In this document: positions 7,909-16,151 of the stretch, in pieces
Position numbering within the stretch: the first letter of the stretch is position 1
How the letters are laid out: every line of letters begins with the position of its first letter
DNA from: Rothia mucilaginosa
GTDB lineage: Bacteria > Actinomycetota > Actinomycetes > Actinomycetales > Micrococcaceae
Assembly: GCF_001548235.1 (NCBI RefSeq)
Contig: NZ_AP014938.1
Coordinates: forward strand, 2,170,001 to 2,234,000
Length of the DNA stretch: 64,000 bases
Direction: 5' to 3'
Made by a program: the position numbers and the translations under genes
The notes under the pieces: model-generated
What the model was told of the DNA's origin: nothing
Database searches by the model: none
Seen by the model: only the letters and a program-made list of their open reading frames with translations

Positions 7909-9303
7909 TTAGCGAGCGCCGAGTGCGCTGAGCAGTAGCGCCTCCGCGAGGATTGCGTTCTTGAAGTCCGGGATGTAGAGGGACTCGTTGGCGCTGTGTG
8001 CGCGGGTGTCGGGGTCTTCTACGCCGGTGACGAGGATCTGTGCCTGGGGGAAGAGGTCCTTCAGGTCGGAGATGAACGGGATGGAGCCGCCCATGCCGGT
8101 CTGTACGGGTTCGAGGCCCCAGGCGGCGCGCATTGCGTCGAGGGCGGTTTGTGCGCCGTCTGCGTCGACTTCGGTGGCGAAGGGCATACCGGAGTCGACG
8201 GCGGTGTAGTTCGCCTGTGCGCCGTGGGGTGCGTGTGCCTTGATGTGTTCGGCGAGTGCGCGGTGTGCGTTTTCGGGGTTGTCGCCGGGTGCGAGGCGGG
8301 TGCTGATGCGTGCGCGGGATACGACGGCGAGGGTGTTGGAGGAGGTGGCGATGGAGGGGATGTCCATGCCGATGACGGAGATTGCCGGCTGGGTCCACAG
8401 GCGGGAGGCAACGCTACCGGTGCCTGCCAGGGGTACGGTGTCGAGGATGCCGGAGTCGTTGCGGAAGTCTGCTTCGGCGTATTCGAGTTCGGGTTCGGGT
8501 GCGCGGTGCAGGCCTTCGACGGCTACGGCGCCGGTGGCGTCGTGCAGGGTGGCGATGAGCTGTGCCATGAGGGTGTGAGCGTCGAGCATGGGGCCGCCGA
8601 ACATGCCGGAGTGGATGGCGTGGCTGCCGACGCGTACTTCGATGTCGCCGGATGCGACGCCGCGCAGGCTGGTGGTCAGTGCGGGTACGCCGGCGCGCCA
8701 GTTGGCGGAGTCTGCGACGACAATGTAGTCGGCGGACAGTTCTTCACGGTAGGTGTTGAGGAAGGAGACGAAGGAGGGCGAGCCTGCCTCTTCTTCACCC
8801 TCGATGAAGAGCTTCACGCCGAGCTTGAAGTCTTTGCCGAGAGTCTCGTTGAGGGCTGCGAGCGCGGCGAGGTGCACGAGGATGCCTGCCTTGTCGTCTG
8901 CTGCGCCGCGGCCGTAGAGGCGGTCGCCCTTGCGGGTTGCGATGAAGGGGTCGGTGTCCCACAGGTCGAGGTTGCCGGCGGGCTGTACGTCGTGGTGGGC
9001 GTAGAGCAGGATGGTCGGGTAGCCTTCTGCGGCGGGGCGGGAGGCGATGACGGCGGGCATGCCCTGCTTTTCGGTGCCGTCTGCGGTGGTGTAGGTGGCG
9101 CGTTCGATGCGTACGTTGTTGAAGCCTGCCTTGGTTGCGAGCGCGGCGACTGCCTCGGCGCTGCGGTCTACCTGGGTGAGGTCGTGCGATTCCCAGGCGA
9201 TGGAGGGGATGGCGACGAGCTCGGTGAGGGTCTGCAGGGTTGCTTCGAAGTTTTTGGTGACGGCGGCGCTGAGGGCGCTGTGGTGGGTGAATTCAGTAGT
9301 CAT
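7909..9303 (-). CDS. M20 family dipeptidase/metallopeptidase
   Basis: 464 residues, typical of the M20 dipeptidase subgroup. Seen: LLYAHHDVQP (first metal ligand and catalytic Asp), GRGAADDKAG (bridging Asp), EGEEEAGSP (general base Glu plus ligand), and the dimerisation-domain SLRGVASGDIEVRVGSHAIHSGMFGGPMLD insert. The C-terminus has the last ligand His in RAHSANES. It should hydrolyse dipeptides or N-acyl amino acids with two Zn ions in the cytoplasm; the substrate is unknown. Before ATG 9303 there is TAAGGTAGAAAC, readable either as a weak ribosome site or as a -10 element 6 nt from the start. The gene stands alone and ends at a strong terminator. Confidence 0.93.
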   Translation of the reverse strand: MTTEFTHHSALSAAVTKNFEATLQTLTELVAIPSIAWESHDLTQVDRSAEAVAALATKAGFNNVRIERATYTTADGTEKQGMPAVIASRPAAEGYPTILLYAHHDVQPAGNLDLWDTDPFIATRKGDRLYGRGAADDKAGILVHLAALAALNETLGKDFKLGVKLFIEGEEEAGSPSFVSFLNTYREELSADYIVVADSANWRAGVPALTTSLRGVASGDIEVRVGSHAIHSGMFGGPMLDAHTLMAQLIATLHDATGAVAVEGLHRAPEPELEYAEADFRNDSGILDTVPLAGTGSVASRLWTQPAISVIGMDIPSIATSSNTLAVVSRARISTRLAPGDNPENAHRALAEHIKAHAPHGAQANYTAVDSGMPFATEVDADGAQTALDAMRAAWGLEPVQTGMGGSIPFISDLKDLFPQAQILVTGVEDPDTRAHSANESLYIPDFKNAILAEALLLSALGAR

Positions 9304-9417
9304 GTTTCTACCTTACCCCCACCTTGACCCTGCCTTGGCCTCAACCGCCGGGTGGTTGGGTTCGTTTCAGTTGCTGGTGTGGGCTTGTGGGGGCGGGTTT
9401 GGTGTGTGCCGTTCGGG

Positions 9418-9423
9418 TATGAT
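9418..9423 (+). promoter_or_regulatory. -10 element of the DUF3043 gene, probable leaderless start
   Basis: TATGAT is followed after 6 nt (GGGAGG) by GTG 9430. The purine-rich stretch touches the start codon, too close for a normal ribosome site, so a leaderless mRNA starting at the GTG fits better. Confidence 0.5.
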
Positions 9424-9429
9424 GGGAGG

Positions 9430-10059
9430 GTGTTTGGTCGTAAGAAAGAGAAGGCTGAAGCGGAAGCTGTTCAGCCGCAGGTTGTAGAGGAGCCTCAGGC
9501 TCCGGTTAATCCGAAGTTCACCCCGAAGAAGGGCCGTCCTACTCCTTCGCGTAAGGAGCAGCAGGCGGCTCGTCGTCAGCCTCTGGTTGTTAATGACCGT
9601 AAGGAGGCGAAGGCGCGTGAACGTGAGGCGATGGCGAAGGCTCGTGAGCGTCAGAATGATGCGTTGATGGGTGGCGATCAGCGTTACCTGCCCGCCGTGG
9701 ACCGTGGTGCGCAGCGCCGTTATATCCGTGACTACATTGATGCGCGCCGTAACCTTGGCGATTTCATGCTGGCTATTCTGCTGGTTCTGCTCATTGGTGG
9801 CTGGATTGCTCAGGGTGTTTCTGGTACATCTTCTGCGGCGGCGCCGATTTATTACGGTTCCGTGTACGCAATGTATGCGCTGATGATTCTGTGGGTTGTT
9901 GACTACTTCATTTTGTGGCGCAGCCTGAAGAAGAAGCTGATTGCGAAGTTCGGCGAGGTTCAGCGTGGTTCTGGCATGTATGCGTTTAACCGTGTGATGA
10001 TGATTCGTCGTATGCGCCGCCCGGTTCCGATGGTGAAGTACGGCGAGTACCCGCACTAA
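9430..10059 (+). CDS. DUF3043 family membrane protein
   Basis: 209 residues. GTG 9430 was chosen because actinobacterial DUF3043 proteins begin with FGRKK and because of the promoter spacing; the in-frame ATG at 9352 would add an atypical N-terminus. The N-terminal 95 residues are highly charged and probably cytoplasmic, with KKGRPTPSRKEQQAARRQPL and a KEAKAREREAMAKARERQ helix. Two transmembrane helices follow (about residues 110-131 and 140-162), then a basic C-terminal tail ending PMVKYGEYPH. The family is conserved in Actinobacteria with unknown function. A good terminator follows at 10084-10116. Confidence 0.88.
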   Translation: MFGRKKEKAEAEAVQPQVVEEPQAPVNPKFTPKKGRPTPSRKEQQAARRQPLVVNDRKEAKAREREAMAKARERQNDALMGGDQRYLPAVDRGAQRRYIRDYIDARRNLGDFMLAILLVLLIGGWIAQGVSGTSSAAAPIYYGSVYAMYALMILWVVDYFILWRSLKKKLIAKFGEVQRGSGMYAFNRVMMIRRMRRPVPMVKYGEYPH

Positions 10060-10083
10060 GTCGTGAGTGCCTTGTAGGTGCTT

Positions 10084-10116
10084 GGGGAGAGGTCCTGAAG
10101 GTTCAGGCCTCTCCCC
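10084..10116 (+). terminator. terminator after the DUF3043 gene
   Basis: A GGGGAGAGG/CCTCTCCCC stem with an inner CTGAA/TTCAG extension and one bulged T, followed by TATTTTTAT. Confidence 0.88.
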
Positions 10117-10138
10117 TATTTTTATGTTCTTACGCGAA

Positions 10139-10197
10139 AAGCCACATGTGTTTCGAAAAGCTACTTCTTTAGTGGCTTTTCGAAACACATGTGGCTT
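10139..10197. repeat. intergenic hairpin repeat, copy 1 (intact palindrome)
   Basis: A 26-bp stem with one G-T pair around a 7-nt TTCTTTA loop. The left arm begins GCCACATGTGTTTCG at 10141. Bases 10141-10182 are repeated with one substitution at 12181-12222. It lies just downstream (in minus-strand sense) of the first lipoprotein gene. It could double as a terminator for that gene, but its copy at 12181 shows it is a repeated element. Confidence 0.85.
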
Positions 10198-10232
10198 CTG
10201 GATATATGTATTGCGGTTAGAGACCGGTACGG

Positions 10233-10895
10233 TTAGGCGTCGATTTGGGAGTAGAGAATCTGCCATGTGCCGTCGCGGTGTTCGAGGGCGAATTTGTAGA
10301 TTTCTTCTTCCTTGTCACTGCTCCAGGTTTCTTGGCGGCCGTCGGGTTCCACCTCGGTGTGTTTGTCCCATTCGTGGCTGGTTTTCAGGTAGTAGGTTCG
10401 GCCGTCGTCACTCCAGGGTATGCCTTCGGGTTCGAAGTGTTCGATGCCATCGATGACCCATCCGCCGCGCTGGTAGAGCGCTTCTATTTCGCGATAGATT
10501 TTGAGTTCTCCATCGTTTGAGGTGGAGAGGAATTCGCGTGCTTTGCTGTAGTCGCCGGTTTGAACGCCGTAGTTGACCCACTGGTTCCAGGCGTCCATGG
10601 TTTTGAGGATGCCCTCCGGAGTCTTTGCGCGGTATCCGTTTTCGGGGGCGGTGGGTTTGGGGACGTTCTGGGCGGGGCCTTTGGCGTCTGCTTTGCGGTA
10701 TTCGCCGTTACTTGCGTTGTTGCCGGCGCTACTGCCTGAGCTGCTGCTGGTGGCAGCATTGGATGCGCCGGAGGCTGTGGAGCCGTCTCCTGCAGTTGTG
10801 ATGTCGTGCGGCACGCAGGCGGCAAGTAGGGTGCTGAGGCTGATGAGGGTGCCTCCGGTCAGCATTGAGCGGCGGTTCAGCATGTTGGGTTTCAT
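10233..10895 (-). CDS. secreted lipoprotein, family member A
   Basis: 220 residues. The N-terminus has an NRRSMLTGG twin-arginine-like stretch, a hydrophobic core and a LAAC lipobox with the lipidated Cys at about residue 27. A Ser/Gly/Ala/Asn-rich linker follows (to about residue 65), then a globular domain starting at QNVPKPTAPENGY. It contains W-x-x-YG-VQTGDY and GGWVIDGIEHFEPEGIPWSDDGRTYYLK. The same order of motifs occurs in the gene at 11182-11925, so the two are paralogues. The domain resembles DUF6318-type actinobacterial lipoproteins; this is from memory and uncertain. No function is assigned. ATG 10895 follows GGAGGA at good distance. Confidence 0.85.
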   Translation of the reverse strand: MKPNMLNRRSMLTGGTLISLSTLLAACVPHDITTAGDGSTASGASNAATSSSSGSSAGNNASNGEYRKADAKGPAQNVPKPTAPENGYRAKTPEGILKTMDAWNQWVNYGVQTGDYSKAREFLSTSNDGELKIYREIEALYQRGGWVIDGIEHFEPEGIPWSDDGRTYYLKTSHEWDKHTEVEPDGRQETWSSDKEEEIYKFALEHRDGTWQILYSQIDA

Positions 10896-11047
10896 GGTTG
10901 GTCCTCCACATCGTTGTAGTGCATGGTCTCCCGCTTATCTCCATTATGCGCGAGCGCGCACTGGGAGCCTGTCATTGCTCCTGACCTTCGGGCGTGTGGC
11001 GGTCTATCTTGTGGAAAGATTACGAGGGCTTCACTTTGGTTGTTGCT

Positions 11048-11179
11048 TCAATCAGCCACCGCCTCATTATTTGCCTGCACGCCACATGCAGCAAGCAGGG
11101 CGGATGCACCAAAGAAAGTAACGCCACTCAACAATGCGCGGCGACTCAACACATCAGAATCCTGCAGGAACTTTTTCAT
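11048..11179 (-). pseudogene. truncated lipoprotein, family remnant (43 residues)
   Basis: This short frame begins at ATG 11179, two bases after the stop of the lipoprotein at 11182-11925, and ends at TGA 11050-11048. It encodes a complete lipoprotein signal: MKKFL, SRRALLSGV, and ASALLAACG with a lipobox Cys. Then comes VQANNEA, nearly the QQANNEA of its neighbour, and a stop after two dozen bases. No remainder of the globular domain is recognisable in any frame down to 10896. It is either a decayed third copy or a real small lipopeptide translated together with its upstream neighbour. I favour a remnant of gene duplication. Confidence 0.7.
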
Positions 11180-11181
11180 GA

Positions 11182-11925
11182 TTACTTATCCACACTTTCG
11201 TAGCCCATAATTTCCCATTTCTGACCGTTATGCTTCAGCTCAAATTTGAAAGTATCGTCAGTTTTGTCATCATTGGTCCAGCTAACCCAGCTCCCATCAG
11301 ACTCAACAAAAATCTCACGATCCCATTCGCGATAGGCTTTCCAGAAGTAGGTTTCTCCGTCTTCTGACCAGGGATTTCCATCGGCTAGAAAATGGTCAAT
11401 TCCACCAATGATCCATCCGCCGCTTTGATAAAGCTTTTCTGCATCTTCATACTCTTCTAGTTCACGTTTGAAATTTGGCGAAATAAACTTGCGAGCCATC
11501 GAGTAATCGCCAGTTTGAGTACCGTAATTACCCCACAAAATCCAGGCATCCATCGTCTTACGGAGACCTTCTAAAGACTTCTCGTTGTAGCCCTCTTCGG
11601 GCGCGGTGGGCTTGGGCACATTCTGTGCATTGCCATACTTATCCGCAGGGCGGTACTCCCCATCGGGTGCCTTTGATCCGCCCGAGTAGCCGCGGACAGT
11701 AGACGGGGTGGCGGAGGGAGAATTAGCGGTAGCTACCGCAGATGCCGAAGCAGTCTCGCTCGGCATAGCGGAGGCTGCATCGGTTGCGGTCGAAGAAGCG
11801 CTCGCCTCATTATTTGCCTGCTGACCACACGCCGCAAGCAGGGCACCCAGGCCCACAAGCGCGCCGCTGCCCAGTAGGGTACGGCGATGAATTTGGGTGC
11901 AGTAAAGGAAGGTACGAGGCTCCAT
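11182..11925 (-). CDS. secreted lipoprotein, family member B
   Basis: 247 residues. A signal peptide with HRRTLLGSGALVGLGALLAACG carries the lipobox Cys near residue 33. A long Ser/Thr/Ala/Pro linker follows (to about 95), then a domain parallel to that of the 10233-10895 protein: PDGEYRPADKYGNAQNVPKPTAPEEGY, MDAWILWGNYGTQTGDYSMARKF, GGWIIGGIDHFLADGNPWSEDGETYFWKAYREWD. ATG 11925 has AGGAG 9 nt upstream. The protein should be anchored outside the cell membrane. The family is unrecognised beyond a likely DUF6318 resemblance. Codon use here is poorer in C/G third positions than in the surrounding genes. Confidence 0.85.
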   Translation of the reverse strand: MEPRTFLYCTQIHRRTLLGSGALVGLGALLAACGQQANNEASASSTATDAASAMPSETASASAVATANSPSATPSTVRGYSGGSKAPDGEYRPADKYGNAQNVPKPTAPEEGYNEKSLEGLRKTMDAWILWGNYGTQTGDYSMARKFISPNFKRELEEYEDAEKLYQSGGWIIGGIDHFLADGNPWSEDGETYFWKAYREWDREIFVESDGSWVSWTNDDKTDDTFKFELKHNGQKWEIMGYESVDK

Positions 11926-12180
11926 AAGGGCGCGCTCCTATCGTCGGTGATGGGGTGTATGCACTTGTCAGGCTGGTAAAAAATGGTCGTTACTTGACCA
12001 CCGGAAGAACCCAGCCTCGCAGCGTACCCAGCAGGTGCAACAATGCACCACGAGACGCTACATATAAAACACTACCGCATATTTACAGTCATTTGCTTTG
12101 CAATGAGTGTAATAGCAACAAATCATCACTATTCGAACAATTCAATGCTTTATACGTCAAATAACTATGTATGTCCAGAA

Positions 12181-12222
12181 GCCACATGTGTTTCGAGAAG
12201 CTACTTCTTTAGTGGCTTTTCG
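12181..12222. repeat. intergenic hairpin repeat, copy 2 (half palindrome)
   Basis: Identical to 10141-10182 at 41 of 42 positions. The homology stops in the right arm, leaving an 11-bp stem. With copy 1 it brackets the whole lipoprotein family region. The stretch 11926-12180 upstream is AT-rich and holds no gene. Confidence 0.85.
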
Positions 12223-12241
12223 GCGGAATAGAGGGCACACA

Positions 12242-12291
12242 AAAGGGGGCACCGCCTCCACCCCCAACGGGTAGAGAACGGTGCCCCCTTT
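12242..12291 (-). terminator. terminator after pyrD
   Basis: A perfect 13-bp stem AAAGGGGGCACCG/CGGTGCCCCCTTT with T-rich ends on the minus strand, 68 nt beyond the pyrD stop. Confidence 0.85.
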
Positions 12292-12358
12292 CAGCACGCC
12301 AAGTCAGCGCGCAGAGTCAGCACGCCGGGGAGCATAAAGCCCCCTGCCTGTACACCTT

Positions 12359-13447
12359 TTAGCGGCGAGCGCGGCGCAGCTTCACCAGGCCACGGTTAAT
12401 GTGTGCCGCCCAGAGCGGACCCTCATACAGGAACGCGGTGTAGCCCTGCACCAGGTCAGCGCCAGCATCCAGGCGCTCCTGCACATCCTCAGCGGTGGTC
12501 ACGCCACCAACGGAGATGATGGCGAGGTCGTCGCCGATTTCACGCTTGAGCAGGCGCAGCACCTCAAGGGAGCGGGGCTTCAGCGGCGCACCGGAGAGGC
12601 CGCCGGCACCGATTTCCTTGACCTTGGTCATGTCGCTGGTCAGGCCCAGGCCGTCGCGGGCGATGGTGGTGTTGGTGGCGATAATGCCGTCCAGCTTCAG
12701 TTCTTTCGCCAGGGCTGCCACCTCGATAACGTCCTCGTCGACCAGGTCCGGCGCGATCTTCACGGTCAGCGGTACGTGGCGGTTGGGGCATACGCGGTCT
12801 GCCTCTTCACGCACGGCGGCAAGCAGCGGGCGCAGCGACTCGATAGCCTGCAGGGTGCGCAGACCCGGAGTGTTCGGGGAGGAGACGTTGACGACCAGGT
12901 AGTCTGCCTGCGGTGCCAGGGTGCGGGTAGAGATCAGGTAGTCCTCGATAGCGTTTTCGAGCTCAACAACCTTGGTCTTGCCGATGTTCACGCCAATGAC
13001 GGGGCGTACGGCGCCGCGGTATTCGGTTTCGAGGTCTGCGCGGGCGGCGGCAACGCGCGGGCCTGCCGCTGCGGCACCGTCGTTGTTGAAGCCCATGCGG
13101 TTGATGACTGCCTTATCTTCCACGAGGCGGAAGAGGCGCGGCTGCGGGTTGCCGGGCTGCGCCTGACCGGTGATGGTACCGATCTCGACGTGGCCGAAGC
13201 CGATACCAGCCAGCGCGGCAATGCCCTTACCGCCCTTGTCGAAGCCTGCAGCCAGGCCGAACGGCGAGGGGAAAGTAATGCCCATGACGGTGGTTGCCAG
13301 TTCGGGTGCGGGCTGGAAGTACTTGCGCAGCGCGCGGGTGATGCCGACGTTGCGCAGGGTCTGAACGCCCCAGAAGCCGACGTGGTGTGCCTTCTCGGGG
13401 TCCATGCCCTTGAAGAAGATGTTGAAGAAGGTCGGGTAGATGCGCAT
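12359..13447 (-). CDS. pyrD: dihydroorotate dehydrogenase (quinone), class 2
   Basis: 362 residues. It oxidises dihydroorotate to orotate with FMN and passes electrons to membrane quinones. The N-terminal helices that dock to the membrane (MRIYPTFFNIFFKGMDPEKAHHVGF) mark it as class 2. Also seen are NPFGLAAG-type FPSPFGLAAGFDKGGKG, GFGHVEIGTITGQAQPGNPQPR, NRMGFNN, the catalytic-loop VVNVSSPNTPGLR, and IISVGGVTTAEDVQERLDAGADLVQGYTAF. ATG 13447 is preceded by AGGGAG. No other pyrimidine gene is present. The uppS gene lies 77 bp upstream on the same strand and may be co-transcribed. Confidence 0.97.
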   Translation of the reverse strand: MRIYPTFFNIFFKGMDPEKAHHVGFWGVQTLRNVGITRALRKYFQPAPELATTVMGITFPSPFGLAAGFDKGGKGIAALAGIGFGHVEIGTITGQAQPGNPQPRLFRLVEDKAVINRMGFNNDGAAAAGPRVAAARADLETEYRGAVRPVIGVNIGKTKVVELENAIEDYLISTRTLAPQADYLVVNVSSPNTPGLRTLQAIESLRPLLAAVREEADRVCPNRHVPLTVKIAPDLVDEDVIEVAALAKELKLDGIIATNTTIARDGLGLTSDMTKVKEIGAGGLSGAPLKPRSLEVLRLLKREIGDDLAIISVGGVTTAEDVQERLDAGADLVQGYTAFLYEGPLWAAHINRGLVKLRRARR

Positions 13448-13524
13448 TTGTTCTCCCTAGTGTTGGAGGGTGTGGGTGGTTTATGGGGCTACGAGCCGGG
13501 CGTGCAGGGTCTGTATGCCAGGGG

Positions 13525-14316
13525 CTACTTGTCGTTGGCGACAGCGTCAACAGCGCCACCGTAGCGGCGGTCGCGGCGCGCGTACTCTTCGACAGCTTCC
13601 CAGAGGGTGCGGCGGTCAACGTCGGGCCAGAGCACGTTCATGAAAATCATCTCGGCGTAGGCGCTCTGCCAGAGCAAAAAGTTCGAGATGCGCTGCTCGC
13701 CGGAGGAACGCAGGAACAGGTCAACGTCGGGCAGATCGGGCTCGTCCAGGTACTTCTGGATGGTCTTTTCGGTAATGTTGCCGGGCTTGAGCTTGCCCGC
13801 CACAGCGTCCGCCGCGATAGCTGCCGCCGCGTCGGCAATTTCTGCGCGGCCGCCGTAGTTCACGCACATGGTGAGGGTGCAGACGGTGTTGTCAATGGTT
13901 TCGCGCTCGCAGTGTTCAAGCTCTTCGATGACATTCTTCCACAGCTTGGGTCGACGGCCAGCCCAGCGGATGCGCACACCCCAGGTCTTGAGGGTTTCCA
14001 GCTGGCGCTGCAGCACCTCGGTAGAGAAACGCATAATGAACGCAACTTCGCTGGGTGAGCGCTTCCAGTTTTCGGTGGAGAACGCGTAGGCGGTCACGTA
14101 CGGGATGCCCATTTCGATAGCGCCCGCAACAACGTCCAGCAGTGCCGCTTCACCGGCGCGGTGGCCCTCAGTGCGGGGCAGGCCGCGTTCGTTTGCCCAG
14201 CGGCCGTTACCGTCCATGACGACGGCGACGTGCTGCGGAATGAACTTCTTCGGGATCGGCGGCGGGGTTGCCCCGGTAGGGTGTGCGGGCGGGGGTACGG
14301 GCTGGGTGCGTGCCAT
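13525..14316 (-). CDS. uppS: isoprenyl transferase (polyprenyl/undecaprenyl diphosphate synthase)
   Basis: 263 residues. It makes the cis-polyprenyl diphosphate carrier used for peptidoglycan and, through Ppm, for mannosylation. Signature pieces: [27 protein letters not shown] with the catalytic Asp, [23 protein letters not shown], and [27 protein letters not shown]. An N-terminal Pro-rich extension of about 28 residues is usual in Actinobacteria. ATG 14316 follows GAAAGG. It is downstream of recO, as in many Actinobacteria. The product chain length cannot be read from the sequence. Confidence 0.97.
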   Translation of the reverse strand: MARTQPVPPPAHPTGATPPPIPKKFIPQHVAVVMDGNGRWANERGLPRTEGHRAGEAALLDVVAGAIEMGIPYVTAYAFSTENWKRSPSEVAFIMRFSTEVLQRQLETLKTWGVRIRWAGRRPKLWKNVIEELEHCERETIDNTVCTLTMCVNYGGRAEIADAAAAIAADAVAGKLKPGNITEKTIQKYLDEPDLPDVDLFLRSSGEQRISNFLLWQSAYAEMIFMNVLWPDVDRRTLWEAVEEYARRDRRYGGAVDAVANDK

Positions 14317-14522
14317 GTGTGCCTTTCTTCCCTGGCGGGTTCTCCCCCGGGGTCGTTTGCCTGGATGTGCGCCAGATATAAACCTGGCGTGCTGTTAGCT
14401 ATTTTACCGTGATACAGCGCGCATGGGCGGGTGCTTCGGGGGTTATTTTGCGCCCTGGTTGACGCATGATTGAAGCACCGGCGTGCATCTAACTATGCGG
14501 GCGGTTCTTTACTGCGCCGGTT

Positions 14523-15374
14523 TTACGGTGCAGGGATCTCTGCTTCAAGGGCGCTCGCCGTTTTGAGGGGGTGTTCGAGCAGGTTCTGGGTGGTTTTCAG
14601 GTAGAGTCCCAGAATTTTGGAGGCAACCGGCACCGATGCTGCATCAATAGTCACCCAGGCGCGCGGATCCGCCGATGCGGTAGCGAGCGCATAGCCGAGC
14701 TCTTCGGCACGCAGACCGGTCAGGGGTGTGTCGGTGGCGGGTGCGCATTGGGGGCAGAGGATGGTGTGGTGCCCGTAGGTGTGGGCGGTGTGGAAGGCAA
14801 TGTACCTGCCGCTTCCACCTGTAGTGCCGGGAGTGCTAGTGTCTGCGCCGTTATCGCCCCGGTGGTCTGCATTCACGAGCGGGTTACCGCATCGGGTGCA
14901 ATTCTCGCCGATGAGCGGCCAGCCGGCGGCGTTCATGCTGCGCGCCAGGTAGCGGGTTAGAATCCTCTGCGGCACATGCTGCCCGCGCGCAAGCGCGGCA
15001 AGCGCCCCGTGGGTCAGGGTGTAAATATCGGAGGTGCTGTCGGTGTCTTTGGTGAGAGTTTCCGCCAGTTCGGCAATGGTGGAGGCGCACGTGTACGCAT
15101 CGTAGTTCGCCATGATCGGTGCCGTGTAGGCGTGCAGGGTTGCCGCCTGGGTGATGGTGTGCAGGTTGGTTCTGCCACGGCTGAAGGACAGGTCGGTGTG
15201 CATGAACGGTTCGAGTCGCCCACCGAACTTGGAGGTGGGTTTGCGTACGGCCTTAGCGACGGCGTGGGTGATTCCGCCGTCGCGGGTGAGCATGATGATG
15301 ATGCGGTCGGTTTCGCCGAGTTTTTGGGTGCGGAGGATGAGGGCGGCATCGCGCCAGGTGCGGGGTTCGCTCAC
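14523..15374 (-). CDS. recO: DNA repair protein RecO
   Basis: 283 residues. RecO helps load RecA at gaps together with RecR. The N-terminal OB fold reads RDAALILRTQKLGETDRIIIMLTRDGGITHAVAKAVRKPTSKFGGRLEPF. Further on lies a CTRCGN...CPQCA zinc-binding pair separated by an extended linker. The Thr/Gly/Asp-rich insert between the pairs is longer than usual. GTG 15374 is the start, with GGAG 6 nt upstream. uppS follows on the same strand after about 200 bp. Confidence 0.93.
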   Translation of the reverse strand: MSEPRTWRDAALILRTQKLGETDRIIIMLTRDGGITHAVAKAVRKPTSKFGGRLEPFMHTDLSFSRGRTNLHTITQAATLHAYTAPIMANYDAYTCASTIAELAETLTKDTDSTSDIYTLTHGALAALARGQHVPQRILTRYLARSMNAAGWPLIGENCTRCGNPLVNADHRGDNGADTSTPGTTGGSGRYIAFHTAHTYGHHTILCPQCAPATDTPLTGLRAEELGYALATASADPRAWVTIDAASVPVASKILGLYLKTTQNLLEHPLKTASALEAEIPAP

Positions 15375-15446
15375 GGGTGTCTCCGTTCTCGGTACATGCT
15401 CGGTGGGTATCGGGTGGGCAGGTTTTCGGCGGGCGCTCTATAGGCG

Positions 15447-15483
15447 TTGCCCTCAGTAGACGCTTGGTAAGCGTTGAGGGCAA
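15447..15483 (-). terminator. hairpin between the acidic-protein gene and recO
   Basis: A 9-bp stem (TTGCCCTCA/TGAGGGCAA) encloses a second small CGCTT/AAGCG pairing. It may be a terminator or attenuator ahead of recO. No strong T tract. Confidence 0.5.
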
Positions 15484-15524
15484 GAGCTGCGCGGGGGTGC
15501 GGCTACGGTGTTGCGGGTACGGTT

Positions 15525-15571
15525 CGACCCCTGCCTCGTTACCCCGCGTAGGGGGTACCGGTCAGGGGTCG
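15525..15571 (-). terminator. hairpin downstream of the acidic-protein gene
   Basis: CGACCCCTG/CAGGGGTCG outer stem with an inner TACCCC/GGGGTA stem, 28 nt after the stop of the gene at 15599-15877. No T run follows on the minus strand, so termination is uncertain. Confidence 0.5.
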
Positions 15572-15598
15572 GTCCGTAACGTATGGGCGAGGCGCTAT

Positions 15599-15877
15599 TT
15601 AGTCCTCGTACTCGATATCGTCGTCGTCTTCATCTTCTTCGTCATCGAGCAGTTCGTCGAGGTCATCCTCGTCTTCATCACCGTAAACACTCAGGGGGGT
15701 GACCTCGTTGTAGGCTTCGAAGAGGGAATCTTCGTAGGCCTCGAAGGCGTTGGCGATTTCTACGTACGCCTCATCGACGGCGGGGTCGTGCTCGCCGGTT
15801 CGGTTTACGACGGCGGTCAGGTGCGCCTCCAGCGCGTCAAGGAGGCGGGTGAGTTCGGTGCGAGGATCAATGCTCAT
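15599..15877 (-). CDS. small acidic conserved protein
   Basis: 92 residues. A helical N-terminal domain (TELTRLLDALEAHLTAVVNRTGEHDPAVDEAYVEIANAFEAYEDSLFEAYNEVTPL) is followed by an almost purely Asp/Glu tail from about residue 66. Similar short proteins occur in related Micrococcaceae, sometimes loosely labelled primosomal; I do not recognise a function. The ATG at 15877 lacks a ribosome site, but TAGAAT lies 6 nt upstream, which points to a leaderless mRNA. It is upstream of recO on the same strand, separated by two hairpins. Confidence 0.75.
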   Translation of the reverse strand: MSIDPRTELTRLLDALEAHLTAVVNRTGEHDPAVDEAYVEIANAFEAYEDSLFEAYNEVTPLSVYGDEDEDDLDELLDDEEDEDDDDIEYED

Positions 15878-15883
15878 GCCATT

Positions 15884-15889
15884 ATTCTA
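15884..15889 (-). promoter_or_regulatory. -10 element of the acidic-protein gene, probable leaderless start
   Basis: TAGAAT on the minus strand, 6 nt from ATG 15877. No ribosome-binding sequence. Confidence 0.5.
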
Positions 15890-16001
15890 CTACCTACGCG
15901 CCTATGGTGTGCGCCGGGCGGTCATACGGCGGTTTAAACGCGCAACTATGAACGGGCGCGGCGCATCAAGCACCTCATAGAAAACATCTCACAGACACAG
16001 C

Positions 16002-16063
16002 GAACCCGCCGTCCCCCGAATTCCCCACTCCTCAAGGGAGCAGGTGCCGGGTGCGGCGGGTTC
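16002..16063 (-). terminator. hairpin downstream of ldh
   Basis: A 10-bp GAACCCGCCG/CGGCGGGTTC stem with a long loop, about 90 nt after the ldh stop. A second small hairpin (AAACCCG/CGGGTTT, 16124-16151) abuts the stop codon. Together they probably end the ldh transcript. Confidence 0.6.
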
Positions 16064-16151
16064 TTCTGTCGGTTAGCTCAGCTTGACGTTGCGCCTACTG
16101 AATGTTTGCTTCTTACGGGTCATAAACCCGAGAGAATGAGAAGCCGGGTTT

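Noticed and set aside
7996..9327. Very long plus-strand frames opposite the M20, LCP, pepN and suf genes
   Set aside because: Cys/Gly/Val-rich or Arg-rich shadow frames caused by high GC third positions of the real gene on the other strand.
10923..11210. Plus-strand frames opposite the lipoprotein remnant
   Set aside because: They are antisense to the truncated lipoprotein frame, whose signal peptide clearly matches its neighbour.
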